Origin: an uncultured Pseudomonadota bacterium
GTDB lineage: Bacteria > Desulfobacterota > Desulfobulbia > Desulfobulbales > Desulfurivibrionaceae
Length of the DNA: 64,000 bases
Reading direction: 5' to 3'
Assembly: GCA_937868185.1 (NCBI GenBank)
Contig: CALMMG010000002.1
Coordinates: 27,269 to 91,268 of the forward strand
How positions within the stretch are numbered: the stretch's first letter is position 1; each line of letters starts with the position of its first letter. Of the stretch, positions 56,459 to 64,000 are shown in pieces. The notes under the pieces were generated by a model. That model did no database searches and was not told where the DNA came from. It saw nothing but the letters and a program-made list of their open reading frames with translations. Position numbers and translations under genes: made by a program.

Positions 56459-56932
56459 ATGATACATCCTTGCCTGAATAACAAAAAGGGCTTCACCATC
56501 ATCGAAGTGATGATTGCAATCGTAGTCCTGGCAATCGGCCTATTGGGTGCCGGTGCCATGCAGGTGGCAGCCATCAAGGGAAACGCGAACTCATCTAAGC
56601 TGACGGAGGCAACAAATCTTGCTGCCGCTCAGATTGAAAACATCCTCTCATTGAGTGCAGGCGATCCACTGTTGGCCAACAATAACAATGTGCCTTTTAA
56701 GAGGATGGGAATCCTGGGTCTTGTTGGGCCAGGGAACAACATGATGCAGGTTGTGGATGACGTGGCGGACAACTCAATCACTTCCGGAGAGTACACCATA
56801 TACTGGAATGGAACTCCCCACAATGATCCAGTCACTGGCCTACAGGTTGGCATAGACATGCAGGTGCATGTGGTCTGGAATGAAGGGGGGCGGGTGAGAA
56901 CAGTGAGTATGAATTTCGTTAAGGTTCTATAG
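56459..56932 (+). CDS. pilV: PilV-type minor pseudopilin
   Basis: 157 residues. The leader MIHPCLNNKKG precedes FTIIEVMIAIVVLAIGLLGAGAMQVAAIKGN, characteristic of PilV/GspI (the EVMIAI..L and Gly-rich first turn). The last third is a short beta-rich region (VGIDMQVHVVWNEGGRVRTVSMNF). An in-frame ATG at 56459 follows a short gap of 67 bases after pilW; no ribosome site is strong. Confidence 0.85.
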   Translation: MIHPCLNNKKGFTIIEVMIAIVVLAIGLLGAGAMQVAAIKGNANSSKLTEATNLAAAQIENILSLSAGDPLLANNNNVPFKRMGILGLVGPGNNMMQVVDDVADNSITSGEYTIYWNGTPHNDPVTGLQVGIDMQVHVVWNEGGRVRTVSMNFVKVL

Positions 56933-56943
56933 GGGAGGATCCC

Positions 56944-57561
56944 ATGAAAAGTACACCGTTGTTGGGCAAGGTGGTTGGTAATGAGGACGGATTTGTCCTT
57001 GCAGCTGCAATGGTGGTATTGCTCGTCCTTGTTATCCTAGGTATCGCGGCGACCAACATTAGCAATACCGAGTATTTGATTGCTTCCAATGACCGGATGA
57101 TCAAGGTGGATTTTTATAATCAGGAGGGCTGTCTGGCTCAAGGCAGATTTAACTTTCGGACCTGGCTAACCTCCGCCTTCATTGGTGCTGGGGAAACAAC
57201 AGCGGTTTTTCCCATTAATGGGGATGCAAACGGCAACGGCATCAACGACACGATTGAGAGTAATTGCCTGGACCCAAACGGGATTGTCGTGGGTCTTTAC
57301 AAGGTCAGGAAGATAGAAGCGACCGGCACCCCCATCCTTGCTGGCTGGGCGGATAACAATACGGTGGATCCTGTCGTTGCAGCCAAACATCCTGCCAACC
57401 AGTTTCCCCCCATGGCCCATGCGGACAAACCCCCTCCCGGAAGCGGCTATGATCCGAAAAACTTTGAAATCCGCCGTTATGTCATGACCAGTTATTCACC
57501 GGACCTAGACCGGAAAGTGATATTGCAGGAAGGGGTTTATAAGGTTTTCAACAAATATTGA
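56944..57561 (+). CDS. pilX: PilX-type minor pilus assembly protein
   Basis: 205 residues. EDGFVLAAAMVVLLVLVILGIAATNISNTEYLIASND is a PilX_N type membrane segment with the prepilin-like G-F junction but no Glu5. The rest is a soluble domain with two cysteines (CLAQGRF, SNCLDPN) that may be disulfide-linked. It is placed between pilV and pilY1 as in Pseudomonas and related operons. The 77-base gap to pilY1 contains a short hairpin but no clear promoter. Confidence 0.75.
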   Translation: MKSTPLLGKVVGNEDGFVLAAAMVVLLVLVILGIAATNISNTEYLIASNDRMIKVDFYNQEGCLAQGRFNFRTWLTSAFIGAGETTAVFPINGDANGNGINDTIESNCLDPNGIVVGLYKVRKIEATGTPILAGWADNNTVDPVVAAKHPANQFPPMAHADKPPPGSGYDPKNFEIRRYVMTSYSPDLDRKVILQEGVYKVFNKY

Positions 57562-57638
57562 TTCTTAGATAGGCAGGGGAATGCTTCGCCAAACCATTTC
57601 CTAACGAAGCAGTGTCGTTCGGCACAGGAGAGTGAAAG

Positions 57639-60600
57639 ATGAAAAAAATACATTTAGCCCTTGGGTTTCTTTTATGTCTGGCGCATCCCGCCCTTGCGGC
57701 CGACACCGATATTTATGGGGTGTCTACCATTAATGTAAAGCCCAACGTGCTGATCATCTTTGACAACTCGGGCAGTATGGGTACGCAGGATATTCCCAGT
57801 CATATCTATGACCCGAACACCACCTACGCTGGAACGGCAACGAGTAATGCTGTGTACCGGCTCAGTGGCGGGAATTACAACACTCTCTACTTTGCTGATA
57901 TCAATAGCGCGAACTGGCAATGTGCTGCCGCAAAAACTAGTTTGAAAACACTGGGATATTATCAAGGGAATCTTACGGTAAGCGGAAGCGGCAGCTCAGC
58001 GGTTGTAACCTGCGGCGGCACGAATAGGACCCTGCGTCTCGGGAATTTTCGAAACTTTGACGCCCTGGGTTACGCAATCAAGTTCACCAGGATGGAGGTC
58101 GCCAAGAAGGTTATTGCGCAACTTATCTATGATAATTACAACGATGTCCGTTTCGGCCTTATGAAGTTCAACGCTCAAACACCACTGACCTATTACGGAA
58201 GCACTGCCGATAAAGAATATGAAAGCGGCTACATCATGGCTGTTCCTGGAGCCAGCCAAGCGACACTAATTGGCAGCTACACCCCAACCACCGTATTTAC
58301 CGATAATGATCAATCGGCTACTTTTGGCCAGATTGGCGGGATGTATAGCGATACCTATACGCCCCTGGCGGAAACCCTGGCCGAGGCCGGACTCTTTTAC
58401 GCCGGCCAGCAGAGCTGGTACAACGGCACCGCGACGGGTACGGGGTATCCGGTGGGTAAATTCAGTGCCACCTGCGCGGCGAGCAACACGGGTTGTCAGG
58501 ACTACAGCACCAGCACGCCCATTCAGTACCGTTGCCAGAAAAACTATATCATCATCATGACTGATGGCGACCCCACCTTGGATAATAACCCCAAGTTGGC
58601 AAACAATGCCTACATCAACGGCACGAAGATCCCCGCCGCAGGCCATGACGGCCTAGCCGACTACTTGGACGATGTCGCCTACTTCTTGGCCCACAATGAT
58701 CTCCTTCCAACTATGGGAAGCGCTGGCGATTTTCAAAACCAGACGGTCACCACCTATACCATCGGGTTCACCACGAACAACACCCTCTTGCAGAACACAG
58801 CAACCAATGGGGGTGGGCAATACTATACTGCCGCCAACGCCTCCTCCCTGGGTGAGGCACTTAACAACATTATAAGCGATATCAAGGCGAATAACGAAGG
58901 GTTCTCCGCCGCCGCTGTTCCGGTCAGTCGCGCCAATAAGGCCTATGCCGGCAACTTTGTCTATTATGGCTTGTTCCAGCCGCTCAACACGGGCAACTGG
59001 GTGGGCAATTTGAAGAAGTACGGTATTACCGATTTAGGGGTCATTCAGGATAAAAATGGCATGGCTGCCATCAGTGGCGGGGTTGTTGCTGACAACGCCA
59101 CCTCGTATTGGAGCACTATTGTGGACGGGCCTTCGGTTATCAAAGGCGGGGCAGGCGAAAAACTGACCAATGACTTGGCGGCCGGCGTTGTTAGGAAAAT
59201 TTACACTTATACTGGAACCACCTCTACCTTGACCAATGTGGCGAACAACTTTGTCACGACCAATGCAGCCCTTAATACAACAACCTACCCAGGCCTTACT
59301 GCAAGTGTAATCACAGCGGTAAGGCATGACACAACTGACACCTGGCCGTTGGGAAGCCTTCTCCACTCGCAACCCTTGGTGGTCCATTATGATGACAATA
59401 ATGATGGGGTAGATGATCATTCAATGATTTATGTCGGCGCCAACGACGGCATGCTGCATTGTTTTGACGACAATGATGGCGCGGAAAAATGGGGTTTTGT
59501 CCCGCGTGATTTGCTCGATGATTTGGCTCCGTTGGTCGCGCCAACCGCCCTGCACTATTATGTTGACGGCTCCCCCGTTTTGTACACCTACGATCATGAC
59601 GGCAACCCCGCGACCCCCAATAAGAAGATGATCATTGTTGGTGAACGGCGGGGCGGTTATCATTATACGGCGCTTGACATCAGTGATTACAATGCGCCTT
59701 TGTTACAGTACGAAGTCGCGCCAAGTATCCTCGGGGGCGGGACCAAGTATCTTGGGCAATCGTGGGGGAAACCGCAAGCGTGTGAGATGGTGGATCACCT
59801 GGATATCAATGGCGATCCGGTACCCAAGGATGTTTTTTTCATGGCCGGGGGATATGATGATAATCAGGACAGCAGCACACCGGCAGCCACAGACAGTAAA
59901 GGCAAGGCGGTTTTCGCCATTGACAGCCAGACGGGTGCTTTATTTCCGAACTTTAATTTCAATGGAGATAATTTTAGCAGCATGACCCATTCCATCGTGG
60001 CCGCTGTGGGGTATGAGAATCCATCCACCCGAACGACGACAAGGGCCTATGCCGGGGATCTCCATGGAAATCTGTTTGCTTTTCGCGATGATATCTTTCA
60101 TCTTAATCAGGACAAGGCCAAAAAGGGTTGTTTTGCCGGCCAGTACAACGGGCAGGAAGATGGGACCTGGGGTCAGAAGCTAAAGCTGTACTCCAGCCCC
60201 GGGAAAAAGATTTTTTATGCTCCCACTGTCCTCAATGAATTTTTCCCAGTTAAATTTTCCTATTGCTCCCAGCCCAACCCAGATACGTTGAATTGTTCAG
60301 GGACTCCAGCCCCTACTTGTGCTCCAACAGACTTATTGCAGAAGACAGAGAATAGAATTGGGGACTATGTCTTCTATGGAACTGGTGACCGTGAACACCC
60401 GAATGAGACTGCTACTACCAATGCATTCTATGCTATAAAAAACAGCTGGCAGTGGGAGGACAACTCTGCGACCCCCGGAATTGATGAAAGCATTTTCCCC
60501 GCCATTATTGAAGCCTACGTTGATGCAACAGATGGTATGGTCAAGTCCAAGGCGGACAACAGCGTAATCGTTGGAACGCAGCGTGATGCGCAAGGCGATA

Positions 60601-61154
60601 AGATCCTTGGTGTGCCCGGCACCGGCCTGTTTATTCTTGATGTCACTGATGATCTTATCCAAAATACGCAGTCAGTCGCAGCGACTAGAAAGCTCTACTC
60701 CAACTATGTCAGTGATGCAATTGACCATCCTAACAACAGGGGGTGGTTTATCCGCCTTGTCGAGGCGGATGGAAGCTCGGTGGGAGAAAAGGTTGTCTCT
60801 TCACCAATAATTTTTGGCGGGGTCATATATTTTACAACGTATATCCCTGACTCCGGAGCGGTCGTTGTAGATCCTTGTGCAAACCCTGGAGCAAAAGGGG
60901 CAGGGTATCTGTACGCCATAGGCTACAAGCACGGCGAAGCTGTGCAGGATTATGATACAAGCAATAATGATCAGAATTCTGGAGACAAGCACCGTGGTGA
61001 CCGCCGCAAGAAATTGGGGACGCCTGGTATTCCTCCGGAACCTGTTTTGGTTGTCCATGAAGGGAAGCCAACCATCATTACCGGGTTCACCACGGAAAAC
61101 CCCGTGTTTAGGCAGAGTGTGGAAGTGTTTTACTGGAGACAGATAGACAGATAA
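57639..61154 (+). CDS. pilY1: PilY1-like pilus tip/assembly protein
   Basis: 1171 residues with a signal peptide (1-21, ending LAAD). An N-terminal VWA-like region begins VLIIFDNSGSM (D42, S44, S46: MIDAS), with MTDGDPTLDN near 308. The C-terminal beta-propeller has a DDNNDGVDD calcium-loop (585-593) and MLHCFDDNDGAEKWGFVP, matching the PilY1 quinoprotein-like fold. PilY1 proteins tune retraction and adhesion at the pilus tip. The last gene portion is longer than the minimum PilY1 domain, ending EVFYWRQIDR. Confidence 0.9.
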   Translation: MKKIHLALGFLLCLAHPALAADTDIYGVSTINVKPNVLIIFDNSGSMGTQDIPSHIYDPNTTYAGTATSNAVYRLSGGNYNTLYFADINSANWQCAAAKTSLKTLGYYQGNLTVSGSGSSAVVTCGGTNRTLRLGNFRNFDALGYAIKFTRMEVAKKVIAQLIYDNYNDVRFGLMKFNAQTPLTYYGSTADKEYESGYIMAVPGASQATLIGSYTPTTVFTDNDQSATFGQIGGMYSDTYTPLAETLAEAGLFYAGQQSWYNGTATGTGYPVGKFSATCAASNTGCQDYSTSTPIQYRCQKNYIIIMTDGDPTLDNNPKLANNAYINGTKIPAAGHDGLADYLDDVAYFLAHNDLLPTMGSAGDFQNQTVTTYTIGFTTNNTLLQNTATNGGGQYYTAANASSLGEALNNIISDIKANNEGFSAAAVPVSRANKAYAGNFVYYGLFQPLNTGNWVGNLKKYGITDLGVIQDKNGMAAISGGVVADNATSYWSTIVDGPSVIKGGAGEKLTNDLAAGVVRKIYTYTGTTSTLTNVANNFVTTNAALNTTTYPGLTASVITAVRHDTTDTWPLGSLLHSQPLVVHYDDNNDGVDDHSMIYVGANDGMLHCFDDNDGAEKWGFVPRDLLDDLAPLVAPTALHYYVDGSPVLYTYDHDGNPATPNKKMIIVGERRGGYHYTALDISDYNAPLLQYEVAPSILGGGTKYLGQSWGKPQACEMVDHLDINGDPVPKDVFFMAGGYDDNQDSSTPAATDSKGKAVFAIDSQTGALFPNFNFNGDNFSSMTHSIVAAVGYENPSTRTTTRAYAGDLHGNLFAFRDDIFHLNQDKAKKGCFAGQYNGQEDGTWGQKLKLYSSPGKKIFYAPTVLNEFFPVKFSYCSQPNPDTLNCSGTPAPTCAPTDLLQKTENRIGDYVFYGTGDREHPNETATTNAFYAIKNSWQWEDNSATPGIDESIFPAIIEAYVDATDGMVKSKADNSVIVGTQRDAQGDKILGVPGTGLFILDVTDDLIQNTQSVAATRKLYSNYVSDAIDHPNNRGWFIRLVEADGSSVGEKVVSSPIIFGGVIYFTTYIPDSGAVVVDPCANPGAKGAGYLYAIGYKHGEAVQDYDTSNNDQNSGDKHRGDRRKKLGTPGIPPEPVLVVHEGKPTIITGFTTENPVFRQSVEVFYWRQIDR

Positions 61155-61240
61155 CGGTTTTATCGACGGTTCTGCTATAGTCAGCCCGGTTCGTGATTTG
61201 ATAGGGGGTAACTGTGAGAAATAAAAAAGGAGGTTCTTCA

Positions 61241-61660
61241 ATGAAAGGCCTTAATGGATATATCACAATATGTGGAGTGGTTTTGTCATTGGTGTGTGTG
61301 TTCTTTGGGTCAGGGGGGGTATCTGCAGCGGAGCCGTCAAGGATGCCTGCACATGCGGCGCCAATCGAACTGACTGCCCCCATCATGGAAATTAATTTGG
61401 TGAATGATTTTATGGTGGTTGCTGAAAAAAAAATTCAACTGTTAAGTATTGTGAAGGACGGAGTAAAGGTGTGGACCACAGTTTTCCTGGATGATAACGG
61501 CAACAGAATATCCTTTAATAATTTTAGGCAACACGATCGAGTCCGCATCAAGGGAGTGCAAGCCGGGTTTGGGGGAATAACTGCCCATGAGATCACACTA
61601 CTTTCTTCCCCGCGGGTGATTTTACCATCACAACAGTCTGCTCCCACCCCTCTGAAATGA
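61241..61660 (+). CDS. Small secreted protein of unknown function coupled to pilB
   Basis: 139 residues from the ATG at 61241, seven bases after AGGAGG; a GTG at 61214 is less likely. Residues 1-27 form a signal peptide (LNGYITICGVVLSLVCVFFGSGGVSA). The mature part (about 112 residues) looks like a beta-rich fold of OB type: IQLLSIVKDGVKVWTTVFLDDNGNRISFNNFRQHDRVRIKG. I do not recognise the family. It ends four bases before pilB and follows pilY1, so it is probably part of the pilus machine. Confidence 0.65.
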   Translation: MKGLNGYITICGVVLSLVCVFFGSGGVSAAEPSRMPAHAAPIELTAPIMEINLVNDFMVVAEKKIQLLSIVKDGVKVWTTVFLDDNGNRISFNNFRQHDRVRIKGVQAGFGGITAHEITLLSSPRVILPSQQSAPTPLK

Positions 61661-61664
61661 TAAA

Positions 61665-63470
61665 ATGACGCAGTTGAACGATGAAAAATATCTCCTCGAT
61701 CTTCTCCAGAGAAACCGGGTGCTTACCCCCGAGCAGCGTTCTTTTGTCGAAAATCGCAAGGCCCAGCAGCGCCAGCTTTTGCTTCGGCAGCATAGCGTCC
61801 TGCGTAAGTCCGATGCTGGCAGGGAGCAAGACGAGAGCCTGAGCTTTGTTGATATCATCGTCTCCTTGAATCTGGAGTTGCCTGGAAAGAAAGGGCAGGT
61901 TTTGACCGAGGAGCTGATCTTCCGGGCAATAGCCAAGGATTTGGGTTTGCCCTTCAAAAAGCTCGATCCCCTTGAGCTGGATCTGAAGACGGTCACCAAA
62001 ACTATCCCCCGAACCTTTGCCTTTAGGCACCTGTTGCTGCCATTTTCCATTGCCAACGGCGTGCTTGAGGTTGCCATCTGCAACCCCGACAACAAAACCG
62101 TCTTGGCCGAGATCGAGCGTGCCAATCAGCTAACGGTTAAGCCCTATCTGGCCACCAAGAGCGATATCCGCAAGACTCTGGCCGAGTTCTTTGGTTTCCA
62201 GTCTTCCATCACCGCAGCAGAAACCCATCTGACCCGGCCCCTGGTGGATCTGGGTAATCTCGAGCAGTATGTGCGCATCTCCTCTACCGAGGAGGCGGCT
62301 TCTTCGGACCAGCATGTGACCTCGGCGGTGGATCATATGTTCAACTATGCCTTTGAGCAACGGGCCAGCGATATCCATATTGAGCCCAAGCGGGAGCAGG
62401 CTCAGGTTCGTTTGCGGATCGACGGGGTGCTGCATACCATCTACAAGCTGCCTAAGGTGGTCCATGCCGCAGTAATCTCCCGGATCAAATCCCTGGCCCG
62501 GATGGATATTGCCGAAAAACGGCGGCCTCAGGACGGCCGAATCAAGGTGGATCGCAGTGGTCAGGAGGCGGAGATTCGAGTCTCCACCGTGCCAGTGGCC
62601 TTTGGTGAAAAGGCGGTGTTGCGAATTCTTGACCCGGAGATTCTTTTCCAGGATGTGGGCAAGATTGGGTTTTCAGAGCGTGATCTTAAAATATACCAGG
62701 GTTTTATGGACGCACCCCATGGGATTTTTCTTGTTACCGGGCCAACGGGCAGTGGCAAGTCCACTACCCTCTATTCGACCCTCAAACAGATTGCCACCCC
62801 GGAAAAAAATGTGGTCACTGTGGAAGATCCGGTGGAGATGGTGCATGAAGAATTCAATCAAATTCCGGTGCAGCCGTTACTTGATGTGACCTTTTCCACC
62901 ATCCTGCGCAATATTCTGCGTCAGGACCCGGATATCATCATGATCGGAGAAATCCGCGATCTGGATACGGCGCTGAATGCCGTTCAAGCGGCGCTCACCG
63001 GGCATCTTGTTTTTTCCACTCTCCATACCAACGATGCCGTTGCTTCCATTAGCCGGCTGCTTGATTTGGGGGTGCAGCCCTTCATGGTTGGCTCTACCCT
63101 GTTGGGGGCCATGGCCCAGCGGTTGGTGCGGCGGATTTGTCCCCATTGCAGCGAAACCTTCCGCATGTCTGCCGAAGAGCTGCGCGGTTTCGGCCTGCCG
63201 GTGATCGAAGATGGGGATTTCGAACTACGGCGGGGCAAGGGGTGCCAGCAATGCCGGGGTACGGGCTACCTTGGCCGGTGCGGAATTTTTGAAATCTTTG
63301 CCATGAGCGACAAGATCCGCAAGCAGATCAGCGGTGGAAGTGCCGAAACGGAGCTCAGGCAGACGGCCAGGGAGGAAGGGATGACCACACTCAAGGAGGA
63401 TGCCTGGTGCAAGGTGAAAAGCGGGATCACCACCCCGGAGGAGGCCTTGCGTGTAACCGGTGCGGATTAG
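61665..63470 (+). CDS. pilB: Type IV pilus extension ATPase PilB
   Basis: 601 residues. An N-terminal GspE_N-like part (about 60-170) precedes the ATPase: Walker A GPTGSGKST at 359-367, Asp box VVTVEDPVEM, Walker B DPDIIMIGEIRD and His box GHLVFSTLHTNDA. A zinc site CPHC...CQQC follows near 495-535. It powers pilus extension at the inner membrane. No pilC, pilT, pilM-Q or prepilin peptidase genes are nearby, so these must lie elsewhere. A strong terminator follows 50 bases later. Confidence 0.9.
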   Translation: MTQLNDEKYLLDLLQRNRVLTPEQRSFVENRKAQQRQLLLRQHSVLRKSDAGREQDESLSFVDIIVSLNLELPGKKGQVLTEELIFRAIAKDLGLPFKKLDPLELDLKTVTKTIPRTFAFRHLLLPFSIANGVLEVAICNPDNKTVLAEIERANQLTVKPYLATKSDIRKTLAEFFGFQSSITAAETHLTRPLVDLGNLEQYVRISSTEEAASSDQHVTSAVDHMFNYAFEQRASDIHIEPKREQAQVRLRIDGVLHTIYKLPKVVHAAVISRIKSLARMDIAEKRRPQDGRIKVDRSGQEAEIRVSTVPVAFGEKAVLRILDPEILFQDVGKIGFSERDLKIYQGFMDAPHGIFLVTGPTGSGKSTTLYSTLKQIATPEKNVVTVEDPVEMVHEEFNQIPVQPLLDVTFSTILRNILRQDPDIIMIGEIRDLDTALNAVQAALTGHLVFSTLHTNDAVASISRLLDLGVQPFMVGSTLLGAMAQRLVRRICPHCSETFRMSAEELRGFGLPVIEDGDFELRRGKGCQQCRGTGYLGRCGIFEIFAMSDKIRKQISGGSAETELRQTAREEGMTTLKEDAWCKVKSGITTPEEALRVTGAD

Positions 63471-63520
63471 CCGTGCACCTCGCTTTTTCAGCCAAGATGT
63501 ATTATAGTGTCGCCATGATC

Positions 63521-63550
63521 CCCTTGTTCCCCCGGAGCAAGGGTTTTTTT
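63521..63550 (+). terminator. Intrinsic terminator after pilB
   Basis: The arms CCCTTGTTCC (63521-63530) and GGAGCAAGGG (63534-63543) pair with one wobble around a CCC loop and are followed by seven T. It ends the fimT-pilB operon just before smpB. Confidence 0.92.
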
Positions 63551-63584
63551 CTTGGAGTTGGGGCACGGATGTGCGGGTGAAAAT

Positions 63585-64000
63585 GTGGCTGTGAAGGTTG
63601 TCTGCACCAACAAAAAAGCCTACCACGACTATACCATTGAGTCGGAGATCGAGGCAGGCCTCATGCTATTAGGCTCGGAGGTGAAATCCCTCAGGGCTGG
63701 CAAGGCGAATCTGCGTGACGGGTTTGCCAAGATCAAAAACAACGAGGTTTTTATCCAGCGGGTGCATATCTCCCCATACAGCCACGCCACCTACGATGCG
63801 CCGGACCCCGTGCGGGAGCGCAAGGTGCTGCTCAAGAAGCGCGAGATCCTCAAGCTCGTTGGCAAGATTCAGGAAAAAGGGTATTCTCTGATTCCCCTCA
63901 AGATGTATTTCAACGAGCGGGGGAAGGCCAAGGTGATTCTGGGTCTGGCCAAGGGCAAGAAGCTTTACGACAAGCGCGAATCGCTGAAGAAGAAAGATAC
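63585..64000 (+). CDS. smpB: SsrA-binding protein SmpB, 5' part
   Basis: 138 codons are visible and the frame is open at the window edge. From GTG 63585 it reads VAVKVVCTNKKAYHDYTIE, then the SmpB core EAGLMLLGSEVKSLRAGKANLRDGFAKI and the tail RGKAKVILGLAKGKKLYDKRESL; only the last lysine-rich residues remain outside. A TTG at 63558 would add nine residues but is less plausible. SmpB binds tmRNA for ribosome rescue. Confidence 0.93.
   Translation, partial: MAVKVVCTNKKAYHDYTIESEIEAGLMLLGSEVKSLRAGKANLRDGFAKIKNNEVFIQRVHISPYSHATYDAPDPVRERKVLLKKREILKLVGKIQEKGYSLIPLKMYFNERGKAKVILGLAKGKKLYDKRESLKKKD

Noticed and set aside
57583-57609. Small hairpin GCTTCG...CGAAGC between pilX and pilY1
   Set aside because: Only six base pairs with a 15-base loop and no T-run; not distinguishable from chance.

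Overview
The window reads as ordinary chromosome of a GC-rich Gram-negative bacterium, most likely a Desulfobacterota (former Deltaproteobacteria) member, perhaps of the Desulfobulbales. This is an inference from gene content: an F1 ATP synthase operon with two b-type subunits and no atpB/atpE, a Geobacter-like pilin N-terminus, a PilGHI-like ABC cluster beside the pilin (known from Myxococcus), a stand-alone homotetrameric-type glutamate synthase subunit, and DivIVA plus YggT in a Gram-negative setting. I saw no rRNA, tRNA, CRISPR array, insertion sequence or phage gene.

Layout. 1-5618: end of mtaB, then cinA, recA and alaS, with no recX between recA and alaS. 5695-11829: ATP synthase operon atpF'-F-H-A-G-D-C, with a sigma70-type promoter, an operator-like palindrome near the predicted +1 and a terminator. 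11856-14109: an orphan CheX-like protein and a glutamate synthase subunit. 14231-18695: mutS overlapping an AMIN-domain N-acetylmuramoyl-L-alanine amidase. 18914-28348: a secreted coiled-coil protein, then a compact minus-strand run holB, PSP1/RicT-like, metG, degenerate GGDEF-like, MinD/FlhG-like, yggT, divIVA, yggU, phosphodiesterase, HIT. 28447-35421: a K+ channel-RCK-receiver fusion, single-chain purL, a glycine-zipper protein and a YhaM-like nuclease.

35550-63543 is the accessory-looking half and is mainly about type IV pili and glycans. On the minus strand lie a long major pilin and three PilH/PilI/PilG-like genes. Upstream of them is a tightly packed 13-gene operon (51771 down to 39096) for synthesis and transfer of an unusual sugar: WbpB/WbpD/WbpE-like diacetamido-sugar enzymes, a second DegT aminotransferase, two SDR epimerases, an ATP-grasp ligase, a metallophosphoesterase, two methyltransferases, a GT2 transferase, an SMR-type small membrane protein and a GT-C-like membrane protein. 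On the plus strand, starting divergently from that operon, lie a histidine kinase and a sigma54 activator (PilS/PilR-like), then fimT, pilW, pilV, pilX, pilY1, a small secreted protein and pilB, ending in a strong terminator before smpB.

How they fit. I find GG-N10-GC sigma54 promoter matches in front of both the pilin and the fimT operon. The adjacent PilR-like activator could therefore drive the major pilin and the minor-pilin/PilY1/PilB operon together. The glycan operon sits between these sets and ends next to the pilin, so a pilus or surface glycan is a reasonable but unproven product. It is the best candidate here for an undescribed system.
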